A stretch of DNA of 64,000 nucleotides, taken from NCBI RefSeq assembly GCF_036825535.1, contig NZ_CP098812.1, positions 1,612,001-1,676,000 of the forward strand, given 5' to 3'. Origin of the DNA: Parasalinivibrio latis (GTDB taxonomy: Bacteria > Pseudomonadota > Gammaproteobacteria > Enterobacterales > Vibrionaceae). Every line of letters begins with the position of its first letter. Position 1 is the first letter of the stretch. The translations under genes were made by a program, and so were the position numbers. Below are positions 18,369 to 27,194 of the stretch, one piece after another. The notes beneath the pieces are model-generated. The model was given only the letters and a program-made list of their open reading frames with translations. It did not search any database and had not been told where the DNA came from.

Positions 18369-19102
18369 TACTTACAATCCATTTTTTCTAAAAAGCGCCT
18401 AATCCTCGGATCTCTTTTTCCACCATCTGAAGAAAAGAATGTTTCTTTATCCATATCTGCCTTCACTACTCCTTGGTCAAGGAACACGATTCGGCTGGAA
18501 ATTTTTTCGGCGAATGCAATCTCGTGTGTTACAAAGACCAGTGTGGTCCCTGATTTAGCGAGTTCAGCCAATACATCAAGCACTTCAGAGGTCATTTCTG
18601 GGTCGAGTGCACTGGTCACCTCATCCAGAAGCAAACACTCGGGTTTCATCGCCAGTGCCCGGCAGATACCTATACGCTGCTTCTGTCCACCTGAGAGTTG
18701 GGCCGGATAACTGTCTGCTTTATCGGAGAGATCGACCACGCTTAAGAGTTGTTTGGCTTCTATTTCCGCATCAGCTTTGGTGAGCCCCAGTACTTCTATC
18801 GGAGCCAGCGTGATGTTTTCCAAAACAGTTAAATGAGGGTAAAGATTAAAATTTTGGAATACGGTTGAAACCGACCGGCGGATTTTTTGCAGTTCATTTT
18901 TGTTTGCTACAGATAATGCCCTGAATTGAATGTCACCAGCATCAATTGTTTCCAGTCCATTGATGCACCGTAATAAAGTTGATTTACCTGATCCGCTGGC
19001 ACCTAATATTGAAACGATATCGCCTTGTTTAATTGTTAAGCTCACGTCCTTTAATACTGCGTCTTTTCCAAACGACTTCTTTACGCTTTTTATAGATATC
19101 AT
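18368..19102 (-). CDS. Amino-acid ABC transporter ATP-binding protein (GlnQ/HisP type)
   Basis: A 244-residue ATPase with Walker A GASGSGKST, PAQLSGGQKQRIGICRALAM as signature, Walker B CLLLDEVTSALDPEM and VFVTHEIAF switch. It belongs to the polar amino-acid (GlnQ) subfamily. It drives the two permeases encoded immediately upstream (10-bp gap) and its stop overlaps the next gene's start. Confidence 0.88.
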   Translation of the reverse strand: MISIKSVKKSFGKDAVLKDVSLTIKQGDIVSILGASGSGKSTLLRCINGLETIDAGDIQFRALSVANKNELQKIRRSVSTVFQNFNLYPHLTVLENITLAPIEVLGLTKADAEIEAKQLLSVVDLSDKADSYPAQLSGGQKQRIGICRALAMKPECLLLDEVTSALDPEMTSEVLDVLAELAKSGTTLVFVTHEIAFAEKISSRIVFLDQGVVKADMDKETFFSSDGGKRDPRIRRFLEKMDCK

Positions 19103-19112
19103 TGGGGTAACC

Positions 19113-19784
19113 TTATATTGAAGACCAGGTTTGATGCTGTTTTAGACGCTGTTCGAGTTTGCTTCCCAGCTTGGAGATTGCCATCGACAAAGAGAAATAA
19201 ATTAGACCTATGATTGGCCAAACAATAAAAGGTTGCCATGTGCGTTGATTCAGGATCGCTCCAACCTTGGTAATGTCTATCACGCCAATTACAGAAATCA
19301 GGGACGTTACCTGCAATTGATTAACTGCCAAACCGACCAATGGCGCTATTGCAATTAAAAGTGCTTGTGGGGCAATGATTTTTTTCAAGATGGTGAATTC
19401 GGTGATTCCAAACGATCTTGCAGCATCCAATTGCCCTCTATCAATAGCGGACATACCCGTGATTACAATGACTGAAACAAATGCTGCGGTATTGCCTGTT
19501 AACGTAATTATTGCAGCAAGTTCGGCGGACATATCCATCGACAGGAAAATAGGCAGCCCAAAATAGATTAAAAATAGCTGCACCAAGACCGGTGAGTTTT
19601 TCAAAAATTCGCTTATAAAAACTGAAATTTGACTGAATACAGGGATTCGATAATATCTGCAAATGGCTAAACCCAATCCAAGTCCCGCGCCATATATACT
19701 GGATAATAAAAAAACCTTCAGTGAAACGGCGATTCCGCTCAACAATACAATGAGGTCATAAAGTACAAATTCGTTGCCCGACAT
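19113..19784 (-). CDS. Amino-acid ABC transporter permease (HisM/GlnP type)
   Basis: A 223-residue inner-membrane permease with about five helices. Typical family segments are SEFLKNSPVLVQLFLIYFGL and the coupling motif QLDAARSFGITEFTILKKII. It pairs with the permease directly upstream (2-bp gap) to form a heterodimeric channel. The AT-rich codon use of both permeases is higher than in their neighbours. Confidence 0.88.
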   Translation of the reverse strand: MSGNEFVLYDLIVLLSGIAVSLKVFLLSSIYGAGLGLGLAICRYYRIPVFSQISVFISEFLKNSPVLVQLFLIYFGLPIFLSMDMSAELAAIITLTGNTAAFVSVIVITGMSAIDRGQLDAARSFGITEFTILKKIIAPQALLIAIAPLVGLAVNQLQVTSLISVIGVIDITKVGAILNQRTWQPFIVWPIIGLIYFSLSMAISKLGSKLEQRLKQHQTWSSI

Positions 19785-19786
19785 AA

Positions 19787-20452
19787 TTATGCCTCCGCCT
19801 CAGTGAATCGATTAAGTCTCTTGTGAACCAACGAGACCACAACAGAGAGGAGGTAGGTCAGGACACAGTAAAAAAGCAACAAGAAAAAATAAACCTCAAA
19901 CGGTCTGAAGGTTTCTGCTGCAATAATTTTTGCCGTACCCGTCAGCTCATTTAGCGTGATAGACGACAAAATCGAGGTGGTCAAAATGAGGTTTATGAAT
20001 ATTGAACCGAGAGGTTTAATAGAATTACGCAGTGCCAGTGGCAATATGATTTTTCGATAGATTGTTATACGGTTTAGGCCAAATGACTGGGCTGCTTCTA
20101 TGATATCTTGGTCGACTTGCTGAACACTTGCTCGTAATACATCAGCACAGTATGCGCCTACGGCAATAGATAAAGCCAATACACCGGTGGTATAGGGATC
20201 AATAAATATTTTTAGTTCTGGCAATCCATAGAATATAAAGAAAACCTGTACAATAAACGGAATATTTCTGAACACATTAATGTAACCATACCCCAAAGCT
20301 GATAGAGCCTGGAATCGGCTAATACAAGCAAACATAATCAGCAAGCCTACGATAAAACTGCCACAAATGGATGCAATGCTAATACTTGCTGTTATCGCAA
20401 AACCGTCAACAAATGAATGTAGATAGCGATACATGATCGATATATCAAACAC
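19787..20452 (-). CDS. Amino-acid ABC transporter permease, first gene of operon
   Basis: A 221-residue permease of the HisQ/GlnP family, with FRNIPFIVQVFFIFYGLPEL and the EAA-type IIEAAQSFGLNRITIYRKII. The frame opens with GTG at 20452; an ATG six codons later (20434) is equally possible, and neither has a good shine-dalgarno. A perfect LacI-type operator lies 11 bp upstream, so the operon is probably induced by its substrate. Confidence 0.85.
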   Translation of the reverse strand: MFDISIMYRYLHSFVDGFAITASISIASICGSFIVGLLIMFACISRFQALSALGYGYINVFRNIPFIVQVFFIFYGLPELKIFIDPYTTGVLALSIAVGAYCADVLRASVQQVDQDIIEAAQSFGLNRITIYRKIILPLALRNSIKPLGSIFINLILTTSILSSITLNELTGTAKIIAAETFRPFEVYFFLLLFYCVLTYLLSVVVSLVHKRLNRFTEAEA

Positions 20453-20463
20453 AACGAACCCTC

Positions 20464-20485
20464 AAATTGAAACCGGTTTCAATTT
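20464..20485. promoter_or_regulatory. LacI/GalR-type operator upstream of amino-acid ABC operon
   Basis: A perfect 22-bp palindrome with core ATTGAAACCGGTTTCAAT and central CpG, the form bound by LacI-family repressors. It is just upstream of the first permease. The cognate regulator is not next to the operon. Confidence 0.75.
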
Positions 20486-20883
20486 AAGGATTGGGCGGAT
20501 TTTGGGCAATGCCGGCGACTGAAAAATGGCGTCTGGATCAACAAATGTTATATTTATGTGGCAAAAACCGAAATCGGCATCACGGTTATTGATAGTTTAG
20601 CTAATTGGAATGCTTGGCTGGAAAGAGTGCTCCATTTATAAGAGCTTACAGATCTAAATTTAAGGCTTGGGGGTTTTGAGATAACTGTATGTTTTTCTGT
20701 TGTTTTATTGCTTGAGTTTAAGGTTTGGCGTTACAGCCCTTCGTGGACACAGTTTCGGGAGCTGACATGTAACTTACTGATAATCTTCATGTTGGCTATA
20801 AGGCGATGTTTTGTAGCCATATAGCAGGGTATCAACTTCTGGATTGGTACTGCTTGAAATGAAAAGTGAAAGCATCTGGAACA
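20486..20883. other. Non-coding stretch between ABC operon and torD terminator
   Basis: About 400 bp with no credible reading frame. The left part should carry the promoter of the amino-acid ABC operon. I see no repeats or structured elements beyond the flanking operator and terminator. Confidence 0.4.
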
Positions 20884-20911
20884 AAGAAGCGAGCACCAAG
20901 GCTCGCTTCTT
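20884..20911 (-). terminator. Rho-independent terminator of torD
   Basis: An 11-bp perfect stem AAGAAGCGAGC / GCTCGCTTCTT with a 6-nt loop, followed by TTTGTTCC on the minus strand, 27 bp past the torD stop. Confidence 0.85.
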
Positions 20912-20937
20912 CTCTGTTCATTGTGTTTTCCGCGGCG

Positions 20938-21585
20938 TTATTCGCCAATCAGAAACGCACGATCAACGTTCACAAATGCGACCAGCAGGCTCATCGCAGC
21001 CGCGTAGAATCCAAATGGGTCCCGTGAGGCAACGGCTGTCGAGAAGGTTGGCAGCCAGTTCATCAGCATTGAATCAATAAACTGGAGCTGTTCCTGCATC
21101 AGCGCTTCGCGCTCTTCTTCCGTTTCTTTCTGGTTGCTCATAACGATGAGGTTACCGAGGAAATCCAGCATCACCGCAGCGTGATCAAACGGTTCGTTGA
21201 AGTCCTTGCGCTGGGCGATACCAAAGCGTTGCATCCAGTCGCCCATTTCCTGCGCTGGCTTGTCATTAAGCAGGCCACTTTCGCCGACATAGATAGAGGC
21301 GTAAGGCAGGGCTCCTGTTTTTGGCGTGCTGAGGAAAAGGCCACAGAAATCAGCTGCCAGTTCCAGTTGGTTATCTTCGCGCTTTTCGAGTTTGTCCAAC
21401 GCGTCACGGAATGCATTAACCGGGGCTTTGAGTTCCGGTGTCATTGCCAGGGCAGAGTAGTAGCTGACCATTTCGCCACCCAGATAGTTTTCCAGGTCTT
21501 TTGCGGTCAGTTCACGGGCAAGGAGTGAGGACATCCACCAGTAAAACTCGGCGCGCTGTTCGTTAATGGCAATAAACTCTTGCAT
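20938..21585 (-). CDS. torD: TMAO reductase chaperone TorD
   Basis: A 215-residue cytoplasmic chaperone of the TorD/DmsD family, all helical. Recognisable parts are RAEFYWWMSSLLARELT, the central YASIYVGESGLLNDKPAQEM and EPFDHAAVMLDFLGNL (the EPxDH-type motif). It binds the Tat signal of TorA and holds the apoenzyme open for molybdenum cofactor insertion. The start at 21585 has AGGAG six bases upstream; the longer frame extends into the torA-torD gap without support. A 160-bp gap with a terminator separates it from torA, so its expression is probably partly uncoupled. Confidence 0.9.
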   Translation of the reverse strand: MQEFIAINEQRAEFYWWMSSLLARELTAKDLENYLGGEMVSYYSALAMTPELKAPVNAFRDALDKLEKREDNQLELAADFCGLFLSTPKTGALPYASIYVGESGLLNDKPAQEMGDWMQRFGIAQRKDFNEPFDHAAVMLDFLGNLIVMSNQKETEEEREALMQEQLQFIDSMLMNWLPTFSTAVASRDPFGFYAAAMSLLVAFVNVDRAFLIGE

Positions 21586-21710
21586 GGTATCTCCTGGGAT
21601 ATCAAAACCGTTTAGCAAAGTATGTGCTACTGACTTTGGTAAACGATTCTGGCACAAGCTGAGTGATAAAGAAATTAAAGGAAATTTATTAAGGATTATT
21701 ACAACTTATG

Positions 21711-21738
21711 AAAAGAAGGGTGGCAAAGCCACCCTTCT
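21711..21738 (-). terminator. Terminator/attenuator between torA and torD
   Basis: An 11-bp perfect stem AGAAGGGTGGC / GCCACCCTTCT with a 3-nt loop, starting 8 bp beyond the torA stop and followed on the minus strand by TTTTCATAAG. It should end most torCA transcripts before torD. Confidence 0.75.
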
Positions 21739-21745
21739 TTTTTCA

Positions 21746-24277
21746 TCAAGAATCCATTGCAGGGAACAATGGGTTGATGTCGTGCAGTTCAATTGGGCCA
21801 TCGAAACCGGTAACACCCGGGATCTTGCCAGTGAACTTCTCGATTTCTACCAGTGCAGTGTGGGCAGAAGTCGCCTGAGCCAGCTTGGAAGTACCCTTGT
21901 CCATAGTCAGAACGTTAGGGTCACCGAAAGTACAGATAGTACCCGGCTTTCCGCCTTCCAGTGGGCTGTACCATGCACCTTCGTGCAAGCGGCAAACACC
22001 GGCACTGTAGTCTTCAGTTACAACGGCACCGGCCAGTACCTGGCCACGCTCATTGAACACGCGAACGATGTCGCCAGACTTGATGCCACGTGCGTCTGCG
22101 TCAGCTTTGCTGATGTAGCAAGGCTCACGGTCTGCTACTGACCAGGTTGCGCGGTAGACAGTCGAAGAACACAGCTGCGAGTGCAGGCGGTTGTTCGGGT
22201 GACAGCTCTGCAGGTGGATTGGGAACTTCTCAGAACCTGGGCCACCGTGGCTGCGCTCTGCCTTTTCAAACCACATTGGGTGGCCCTGGCAGTCGTCGTA
22301 ACCCATGTCAGCAATGGTCTTACAGTAGATCTCGATAAGGCCAGAAGCGGTGCCCAGTGGCTCCAGATCCGGTTCCTTACGGAATGATTCGTGACGAACC
22401 CAAGGTGAACCTTCAGGGAATGTGATATAGCCTTCGCCTTCCCAGAACTTCTTGAAGTTTGGCATGCGAACACCGATACCACGGCCTTGCAGGCGTGCAC
22501 CGTTGTAGATTTCCTCAACCCATTCCATCTTTTCTTTACCACCGGTGAAGGCTTCTTCACGGTCGTAACGACGGCACAGTTCGCGGAAGATGTCGAAGTC
22601 ATCTTTCGATTCGAACATAGGCTCGACGATCTTGCGCAGTGCGATAATACCCTTGTTAGAGTGGTTACCGAACTGTTCGATATCGTCACGCTCATAAGTG
22701 GTGGTTGCAGGCAGGACGATGTCTGCAAAGCGACAGGTCGCAGTCCACTGATGTTCAACACTTACCACGGTTTCCAGTTTGCGCCACGCTTTAATCATGC
22801 GGTTGCGGTCCTGGTGGTGGTGGAATGGGTTGTTACCGACGAAGATTGCCATCTTCATCTCTGGGAACTTGATCTTGTGACCGTTCCAGTCGATGGTTTG
22901 GCCAGGGTTCTCGATACAGTCAACGAAACGCGCTACCGGGATGTAGTTTGAGTAACCCTTGTAGCTGCCGTTGTGGATTGGATCCACACCGGTTACGCCG
23001 CTGAAGCCTGACATCAGAGGACCAGCAGAGGTGATGGTACCAGCATCGTTGTAGTGCCAGCCGAAGCCGAAGCCGCCGCCTGGCAGGCCGATTTGACCCA
23101 GCATTGCAGCCAGTACAACCAGCATCCAAGCATACTGCTCGCCGTGCTGCATACGCTGCAGACACCAGCCGCCGATGATCTGGGTGCGACCGCCTGCCAT
23201 CTGGCGGGCAATGGCACGGATGTCTTCAGCAGGGATACCACAGATTTTCGCTGCCCACTCAGGCGTCTTCGCAACACCGTCGTTAGTACCCAGCAGGTAT
23301 GGCAGGAACTTGTCGAAACCAGTGGTGTAGTCCTTCAGGAACTGCTGGTCGTAAAGCTTCTCGTCATACAGGGTGTATGCCAGAGCCAGCATCAGAGGAA
23401 CGTCAGTCTGTGGGTTTACTGGAACCACGTCGCCGCCGAAGAACTTGGCTGATTCAGACTTCACAGGGTCAATGTGGTAGACCTTGATTTCGCCTTTCTT
23501 CACTTTTTCAGCCAGTTGCTGGTAGTAGCCGTATACGCTGTGGTCAGGTACCAGCCAGCCTACCTGCAGGTTCTTGATTGGGTCAGAACCCCAGATAACG
23601 ATAGTCTTGGAGTGCTCCAGAACCAGTGGCCAAGAAGTTTGCTGTTCGTAAACTTCCATTGCGCCCGCTACGTATGGCAGTACAACCTGAGCCGCACCGG
23701 TAGAGTAGTCACCGGCTTTAGCCAGGAAAGTACCGTGCAGGCCAACTGCACGCATCATCATGGTGCCTGCAGAGTGCAGTTTACCTACTGACTGCCAGCC
23801 AGTGTGACCTGCGTACAGGGCGCTAGGGCCGTAAGTGTTCTGAACACGTTCCAGTTCGTGGTGGAAGAAGTCCAGAGCCTGTGACCAAGGCACACGTACA
23901 AAACGGTTATCACCGCGCTGGGTAGTGTCAGACTTCCAGCCGTGACGCAGCCAGTCAATACGTACCATTGGGTACTTAACACGTGCAGGGTTATAAACCA
24001 CTTCACGCAGACCGTTCAGCATGGTGGTTGGGTGTGGATCCTGTTCAAAAGGAACAGTTTCAACCCAGATGCCATCTTTTACCTTAGCGCGGAATGCACC
24101 CCAGTGAGAGCCGGACAGGATCTCACCGTTAAAGGCTTCTTTGGCTTCGCCGGTAGCCGCCAGCGCAGAGCGTGGAGCCAGCAGGCTGGTGCCGATTACA
24201 GTGGCGGCACTGGCAGCCACCATACCGCTCAGGAAGCGACGGCGGGAGATGCCTTGTGGTTTGTTTTCTGTCGCCAT
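21746..24277 (-). CDS. torA: Trimethylamine-N-oxide reductase, catalytic subunit TorA
   Basis: An 843-residue periplasmic molybdoenzyme of the DMSO reductase family, close to the 848 of E. coli TorA. A Tat signal peptide is clear: SRRRFLSG at ~10-17 followed by a hydrophobic stretch to PRSALAA. The molybdenum-cofactor domains follow, with WGSDPIKNLQVGW, GGWCLQRMQHGEQYAW and the C-terminal cofactor-binding block HLQSCHPNNRLHSQLCSSTV. It reduces TMAO to trimethylamine using electrons from TorC. Start chosen at ATG 24277 (AAGGAT upstream) rather than 24328, which would put 17 extra residues before the Tat motif. Second gene of torCAD. Confidence 0.95.
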   Translation of the reverse strand: MATENKPQGISRRRFLSGMVAASAATVIGTSLLAPRSALAATGEAKEAFNGEILSGSHWGAFRAKVKDGIWVETVPFEQDPHPTTMLNGLREVVYNPARVKYPMVRIDWLRHGWKSDTTQRGDNRFVRVPWSQALDFFHHELERVQNTYGPSALYAGHTGWQSVGKLHSAGTMMMRAVGLHGTFLAKAGDYSTGAAQVVLPYVAGAMEVYEQQTSWPLVLEHSKTIVIWGSDPIKNLQVGWLVPDHSVYGYYQQLAEKVKKGEIKVYHIDPVKSESAKFFGGDVVPVNPQTDVPLMLALAYTLYDEKLYDQQFLKDYTTGFDKFLPYLLGTNDGVAKTPEWAAKICGIPAEDIRAIARQMAGGRTQIIGGWCLQRMQHGEQYAWMLVVLAAMLGQIGLPGGGFGFGWHYNDAGTITSAGPLMSGFSGVTGVDPIHNGSYKGYSNYIPVARFVDCIENPGQTIDWNGHKIKFPEMKMAIFVGNNPFHHHQDRNRMIKAWRKLETVVSVEHQWTATCRFADIVLPATTTYERDDIEQFGNHSNKGIIALRKIVEPMFESKDDFDIFRELCRRYDREEAFTGGKEKMEWVEEIYNGARLQGRGIGVRMPNFKKFWEGEGYITFPEGSPWVRHESFRKEPDLEPLGTASGLIEIYCKTIADMGYDDCQGHPMWFEKAERSHGGPGSEKFPIHLQSCHPNNRLHSQLCSSTVYRATWSVADREPCYISKADADARGIKSGDIVRVFNERGQVLAGAVVTEDYSAGVCRLHEGAWYSPLEGGKPGTICTFGDPNVLTMDKGTSKLAQATSAHTALVEIEKFTGKIPGVTGFDGPIELHDINPLFPAMDS

Positions 24278-24375
24278 AATTAAATCCTTATTTTGCAGAA
24301 TCTTTTCAGGAGACGTGCCCTTGGACACGCCTCCGATAGTTCGCCTTTCTAATTGCCTGGAGGCGTTTAGCCCGA

Positions 24376-25542
24376 TTAGTGTTTGCCTGCGCCGCCGGTA
24401 TCTTTACCGTGGTTCTGCAGGTACTTGAGCAGGGTACGTTCTTCCGTTTTGCTCAGGCGGTAGTAGGCGCTCATTGCTTTCAGGCCTGAAATCCAGCCGT
24501 TAGCAGTGAAGTGAGCTGGGTCTGGAGCTGCATGACACGCGTTACAGGTAGATGCGTACATCTCTTCCGCGTAGTTCCAGATAGGCTGGATGTTTTCCAG
24601 CATGTGGTCTTTGGTGATCCATGCCTGAACTTCAATGTGGTTCCACTTGATGTCAGTAGCAGGGTCAACCTTGGACTCCAGCAGTTTTTCGTGTTCTTTA
24701 ACGTCGCCACGGATAGTTGCCTTGAATACGCGCTTACCCATGTACTCAGTGATTACGCGGCCTTTACCGTTTGCTTCGAGCCAGCCGTCGATGCTGACTT
24801 TCAGCATGTCGCCTTTCTCTTCCAGTACAGTCACTTTAGAAGCAGGCAGCAGCTTGCCGTCTACTTTGCCGTTGGCATCATCAGTGAAGTACAGGTTCTT
24901 CTCGTTCAGGGAGTAGAGCGTCTTGGCATTCGCTGGTGGAACGGCAGCTTCTGCTTCCAGCTGTTGGAATGTCTTACGGTAGCCACCGGCCATGTTTGGC
25001 AGTTCGTGGGCAATACCCTTGTGACACTCGATACAGTTCATGTCAGCAGCAGCGGCTTTGTTCATTTCAAACGCAGCTTTGGCAGATTGCTTTTCATGGT
25101 CCATCGCCTCGTAAGAGTGGCAGCTCTTACAGGTTTTAGAGTTTTGGCTCTTCATGCGGTCCCAGACCTTCTGTGCCAACTCGAGGCGGTGTTCCTCAAA
25201 CTTCTCTGGGGTATCAATTTTCCCGGTAACAAAGTGATGGTACAGGTCTTTCGCTGCTTCCATCTTGCGCATTACTTTTCCTGGGAAATCTTTTGGCTGG
25301 TGACAGTCAACACACTCAGCGCGAACGCCGGCAGCGTTCTTGAAGTGGATAGACTGGCTGTATTCCGCGTAGTTTTGCTGCATGGTGTGGCAAGACGTAC
25401 AGAACTCAGTGGTTGAGAATACTTCAAACGTCTTGTGCATGGCGACAACACCACCCACGGCAACAGCGGCGCCAACCAGCACCAGTGCCAGGATCGAGTA
25501 TTTGCTGCTCGGCTTGAGCAATTTTTTCCAAAGTTTTTTCAT
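24376..25542 (-). CDS. torC: Pentahaem c-type cytochrome TorC
   Basis: A 388-residue membrane-anchored cytochrome of the NapC/NirT-TorC family. After an N-terminal anchor (~residues 14-37) come four haem motifs in the NapC-like domain, CTSCH (48), CVDCH (77), CKSCH (138) and CIECH (170), and a fifth, CNACH (333), in the C-terminal domain that contacts TorA. It passes quinol electrons to TorA. Two candidate starts exist (25557 and 25542); the second gives the usual MKKLWKKL anchor, though its shine-dalgarno is poor. First gene of the operon, with two tor boxes upstream. Confidence 0.93.
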   Translation of the reverse strand: MKKLWKKLLKPSSKYSILALVLVGAAVAVGGVVAMHKTFEVFSTTEFCTSCHTMQQNYAEYSQSIHFKNAAGVRAECVDCHQPKDFPGKVMRKMEAAKDLYHHFVTGKIDTPEKFEEHRLELAQKVWDRMKSQNSKTCKSCHSYEAMDHEKQSAKAAFEMNKAAAADMNCIECHKGIAHELPNMAGGYRKTFQQLEAEAAVPPANAKTLYSLNEKNLYFTDDANGKVDGKLLPASKVTVLEEKGDMLKVSIDGWLEANGKGRVITEYMGKRVFKATIRGDVKEHEKLLESKVDPATDIKWNHIEVQAWITKDHMLENIQPIWNYAEEMYASTCNACHAAPDPAHFTANGWISGLKAMSAYYRLSKTEERTLLKYLQNHGKDTGGAGKH

Positions 25543-25628
25543 GGGACCGACATCCATAAAGTTTTGTTTAAAAACCAGGAACCCAGAGTGGGTAAAAGTT
25601 TTTTCTAGGCTTGGATGTTATTGATTTC

Positions 25629-25660
25629 ATGTGAATAGGGTCACCATAGGTAATGAACAG
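25629..25660 (-). promoter_or_regulatory. Two TorR boxes upstream of torC
   Basis: On the minus strand CTGTTCATTA (25651-25660) and CTATTCACAT (25629-25638) resemble the TorR decamer CTGTTCATAT, 8 of 10 positions each. They are direct repeats with a 22-bp period, two helical turns. They lie about 90-120 bp before torC and 73 bp before divergent torR, so TorR probably activates torCA and may control itself. Confidence 0.7.
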
Positions 25661-25733
25661 ACGAAAGAGAGTTATGACAAGTTATTAATAGGGTGGTAAA
25701 GTGTGAGGTGAAACACACTAAGATGATGAAAAC

Positions 25734-26447
25734 ATGAGCTATCACGTCCTCGTTGTAGAAGATGAAGTAGTTACCCGCGCTAAACTTGTGGGGTACTTTG
25801 AAAAAGAAGGTTACCGGGTAAGCCAGGCGGACAATGGTGAGCAAATGCGCGAGATTATGACGGCTGAAAAAGTCGATCTCGTGATGCTTGATATCAACCT
25901 GCCGGGTGAAGACGGGCTAATGCTGACGCGTGAACTGCGCAGCCGCTCGGAAGTAGGGATTATTCTGGTAACCGGACGCACGGATAGCATCGACCGTATC
26001 GTTGGCCTTGAAATGGGTGCAGACGACTACGTAACCAAACCTTTTGAATTACGTGAACTTTTGGTTCGCGTGAAAAACCTGTTGTGGCGTATGTCTCTGG
26101 TGAATAAAGCCCGGGATGTGGCGGAAGAAGAAGAAGCCAACGACCACGTAATTCGCTTTGGCGAATGGCAGTTTGATATCAATCGCCGTTCTTTGTCCCA
26201 CAAGGGTACGCCGGTCAAACTGACCAAAGCGGAATACGAACTGCTGGTTGCTTTCTCTGCCAATTCAAATGTGGTACTGAGCCGCGACCGCATCCTGAAT
26301 ATGATCAGCCACCGCGTTGACGCGCCAAACGACCGTACTATCGACGTACTGATTCGTCGCCTCCGCGCCAAGATAGAGGTTGACCCTAAGAACCCTCAGG
26401 TATTTATCACCGTCCACGGTGAAGGCTATATGTTTGTCGGTGATTAA
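25734..26447 (+). CDS. torR: TMAO response regulator TorR
   Basis: A 237-residue OmpR-type response regulator. The receiver (1-120) has phospho-acceptor D53 in MLDINLPGEDGLML and TKPFELRELLVRVKNLLWR; the winged helix (~140-237) ends VHGEGYMFVGD. The stretches VGIILVTGRTDSIDRIVGLE and MGADDYVTKP match TorR better than the related ArcA. It activates torCA when TMAO is present, acting through tor boxes in the shared intergenic region. Genes for the sensor TorS and the binding protein TorT do not follow it here. The 3' end and terminator are duplicated at 27195-27323. Confidence 0.92.
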   Translation: MSYHVLVVEDEVVTRAKLVGYFEKEGYRVSQADNGEQMREIMTAEKVDLVMLDINLPGEDGLMLTRELRSRSEVGIILVTGRTDSIDRIVGLEMGADDYVTKPFELRELLVRVKNLLWRMSLVNKARDVAEEEEANDHVIRFGEWQFDINRRSLSHKGTPVKLTKAEYELLVAFSANSNVVLSRDRILNMISHRVDAPNDRTIDVLIRRLRAKIEVDPKNPQVFITVHGEGYMFVGD

Positions 26448-26499
26448 CCCGGTAAGCATAAAGCTGAATGACAGAGCCGCCCACTGAGGCGGCTTTGTT
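26373..26499 (+). repeat. Direct repeat copy 1: torR 3' end plus terminator
   Basis: These 127 bp cover the last ~25 codons of torR, the stop and the terminator hairpin. A near-identical copy lies at 27195-27323. From CCCTCAGGTATTTATC to GGCGGCTTTGTT only a three-base cluster differs (AAGCAT against AAACGT). Confidence 0.9.
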
Positions 26500-26505
26500 G
26501 TTTTT
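26475..26505 (+). terminator. Terminator of torR
   Basis: A 7-bp GC-rich stem AGCCGCC / GGCGGCT with a CACTGA loop, followed by TTGTTGTTTTT, 28 bp after the torR stop. Confidence 0.85.
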
Positions 26506-26638
26506 GGGGCGCAAGGACATTGGCAGAACGTATTTGCTTACCAGGGTAAAAGCGCAAAAACTACATTGTCGCAATTCTTAGATATGCTCTTTTTCAAACT
26601 GACTAGAATGTGAAGGCGATACATTCATGGAGAGAAGT

Positions 26639-27025
26639 ATGAAATTTAAATACACCATCATGTATGTTAAAGATGTTGGACTCACACTGTCTTTTTACGA
26701 GCAGGCATTTGGCTTGCAGCGAGCGTATCTGCATGAAAGCGGAATCTACGGGGAACTTGATACAGGCGAAACTAAGCTGGCATTTTCTTCACTTGATTTG
26801 ATGGCCTCTCTTGGTAAGAACCCAAGCTCTGGCAATGCAGAGTCACCAAATTTCGAAATTGCCTTTGAAACAGATGATGTGGCAGGAAATTTAGCTCAAG
26901 CTGTCGATGCAGGTGCGGAGTTGGTTCAAGATGTTACTCATATGCCTTGGGGGCAAACCATTGCGTTTGTGCGTGATTTAAATGGTTATCTGATTGAGTT
27001 CTGTACTGCGATTGAAAGCACTTAA
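26639..27025 (+). CDS. VOC-family (glyoxalase-fold) protein
   Basis: A 128-residue vicinal-oxygen-chelate protein with two beta-alpha-beta-beta-beta modules: KFKYTIMYVKDVGLTLSFYE at the start, NFEIAFETDDVAG in the middle and TIAFVRDLNGYLIEFC at the end. The terminal Glu in LIEFC is a likely metal ligand. Members include glyoxalase I, fosfomycin/bleomycin resistance proteins and dioxygenases; the exact activity is unknown. I chose ATG 26639 with GGAGA before it over the upstream ATG at 26627. It sits between two copies of the torR 3' end, which suggests late insertion. Confidence 0.8.
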   Translation: MKFKYTIMYVKDVGLTLSFYEQAFGLQRAYLHESGIYGELDTGETKLAFSSLDLMASLGKNPSSGNAESPNFEIAFETDDVAGNLAQAVDAGAELVQDVTHMPWGQTIAFVRDLNGYLIEFCTAIEST

Positions 27026-27194
27026 AGCGCTTTGTGACAGCATGACAAATTTAGCTGTTTAGTGAGAGTTTTCCTGGTCGGACGATGGGCGTAATGCTAT
27101 GAGATTTTGATGTTATGTCGTTCGCAACCTATGCGTATTACCTACCTTGTTGTTGCCAGAATTGGTGCTTTAGTGACTTCCTTGATGCACGCAA

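Noticed and set aside
24511..25416. 301-residue plus-strand frame over torC
   Set aside because: It is a shadow of torC, which has five haem motifs on the other strand.
26500..27194. Integron cassette carrying the VOC gene
   Set aside because: No attC-like inverted sites (GTTRRRY boundaries) are visible; the flanking identity is the torR end instead.
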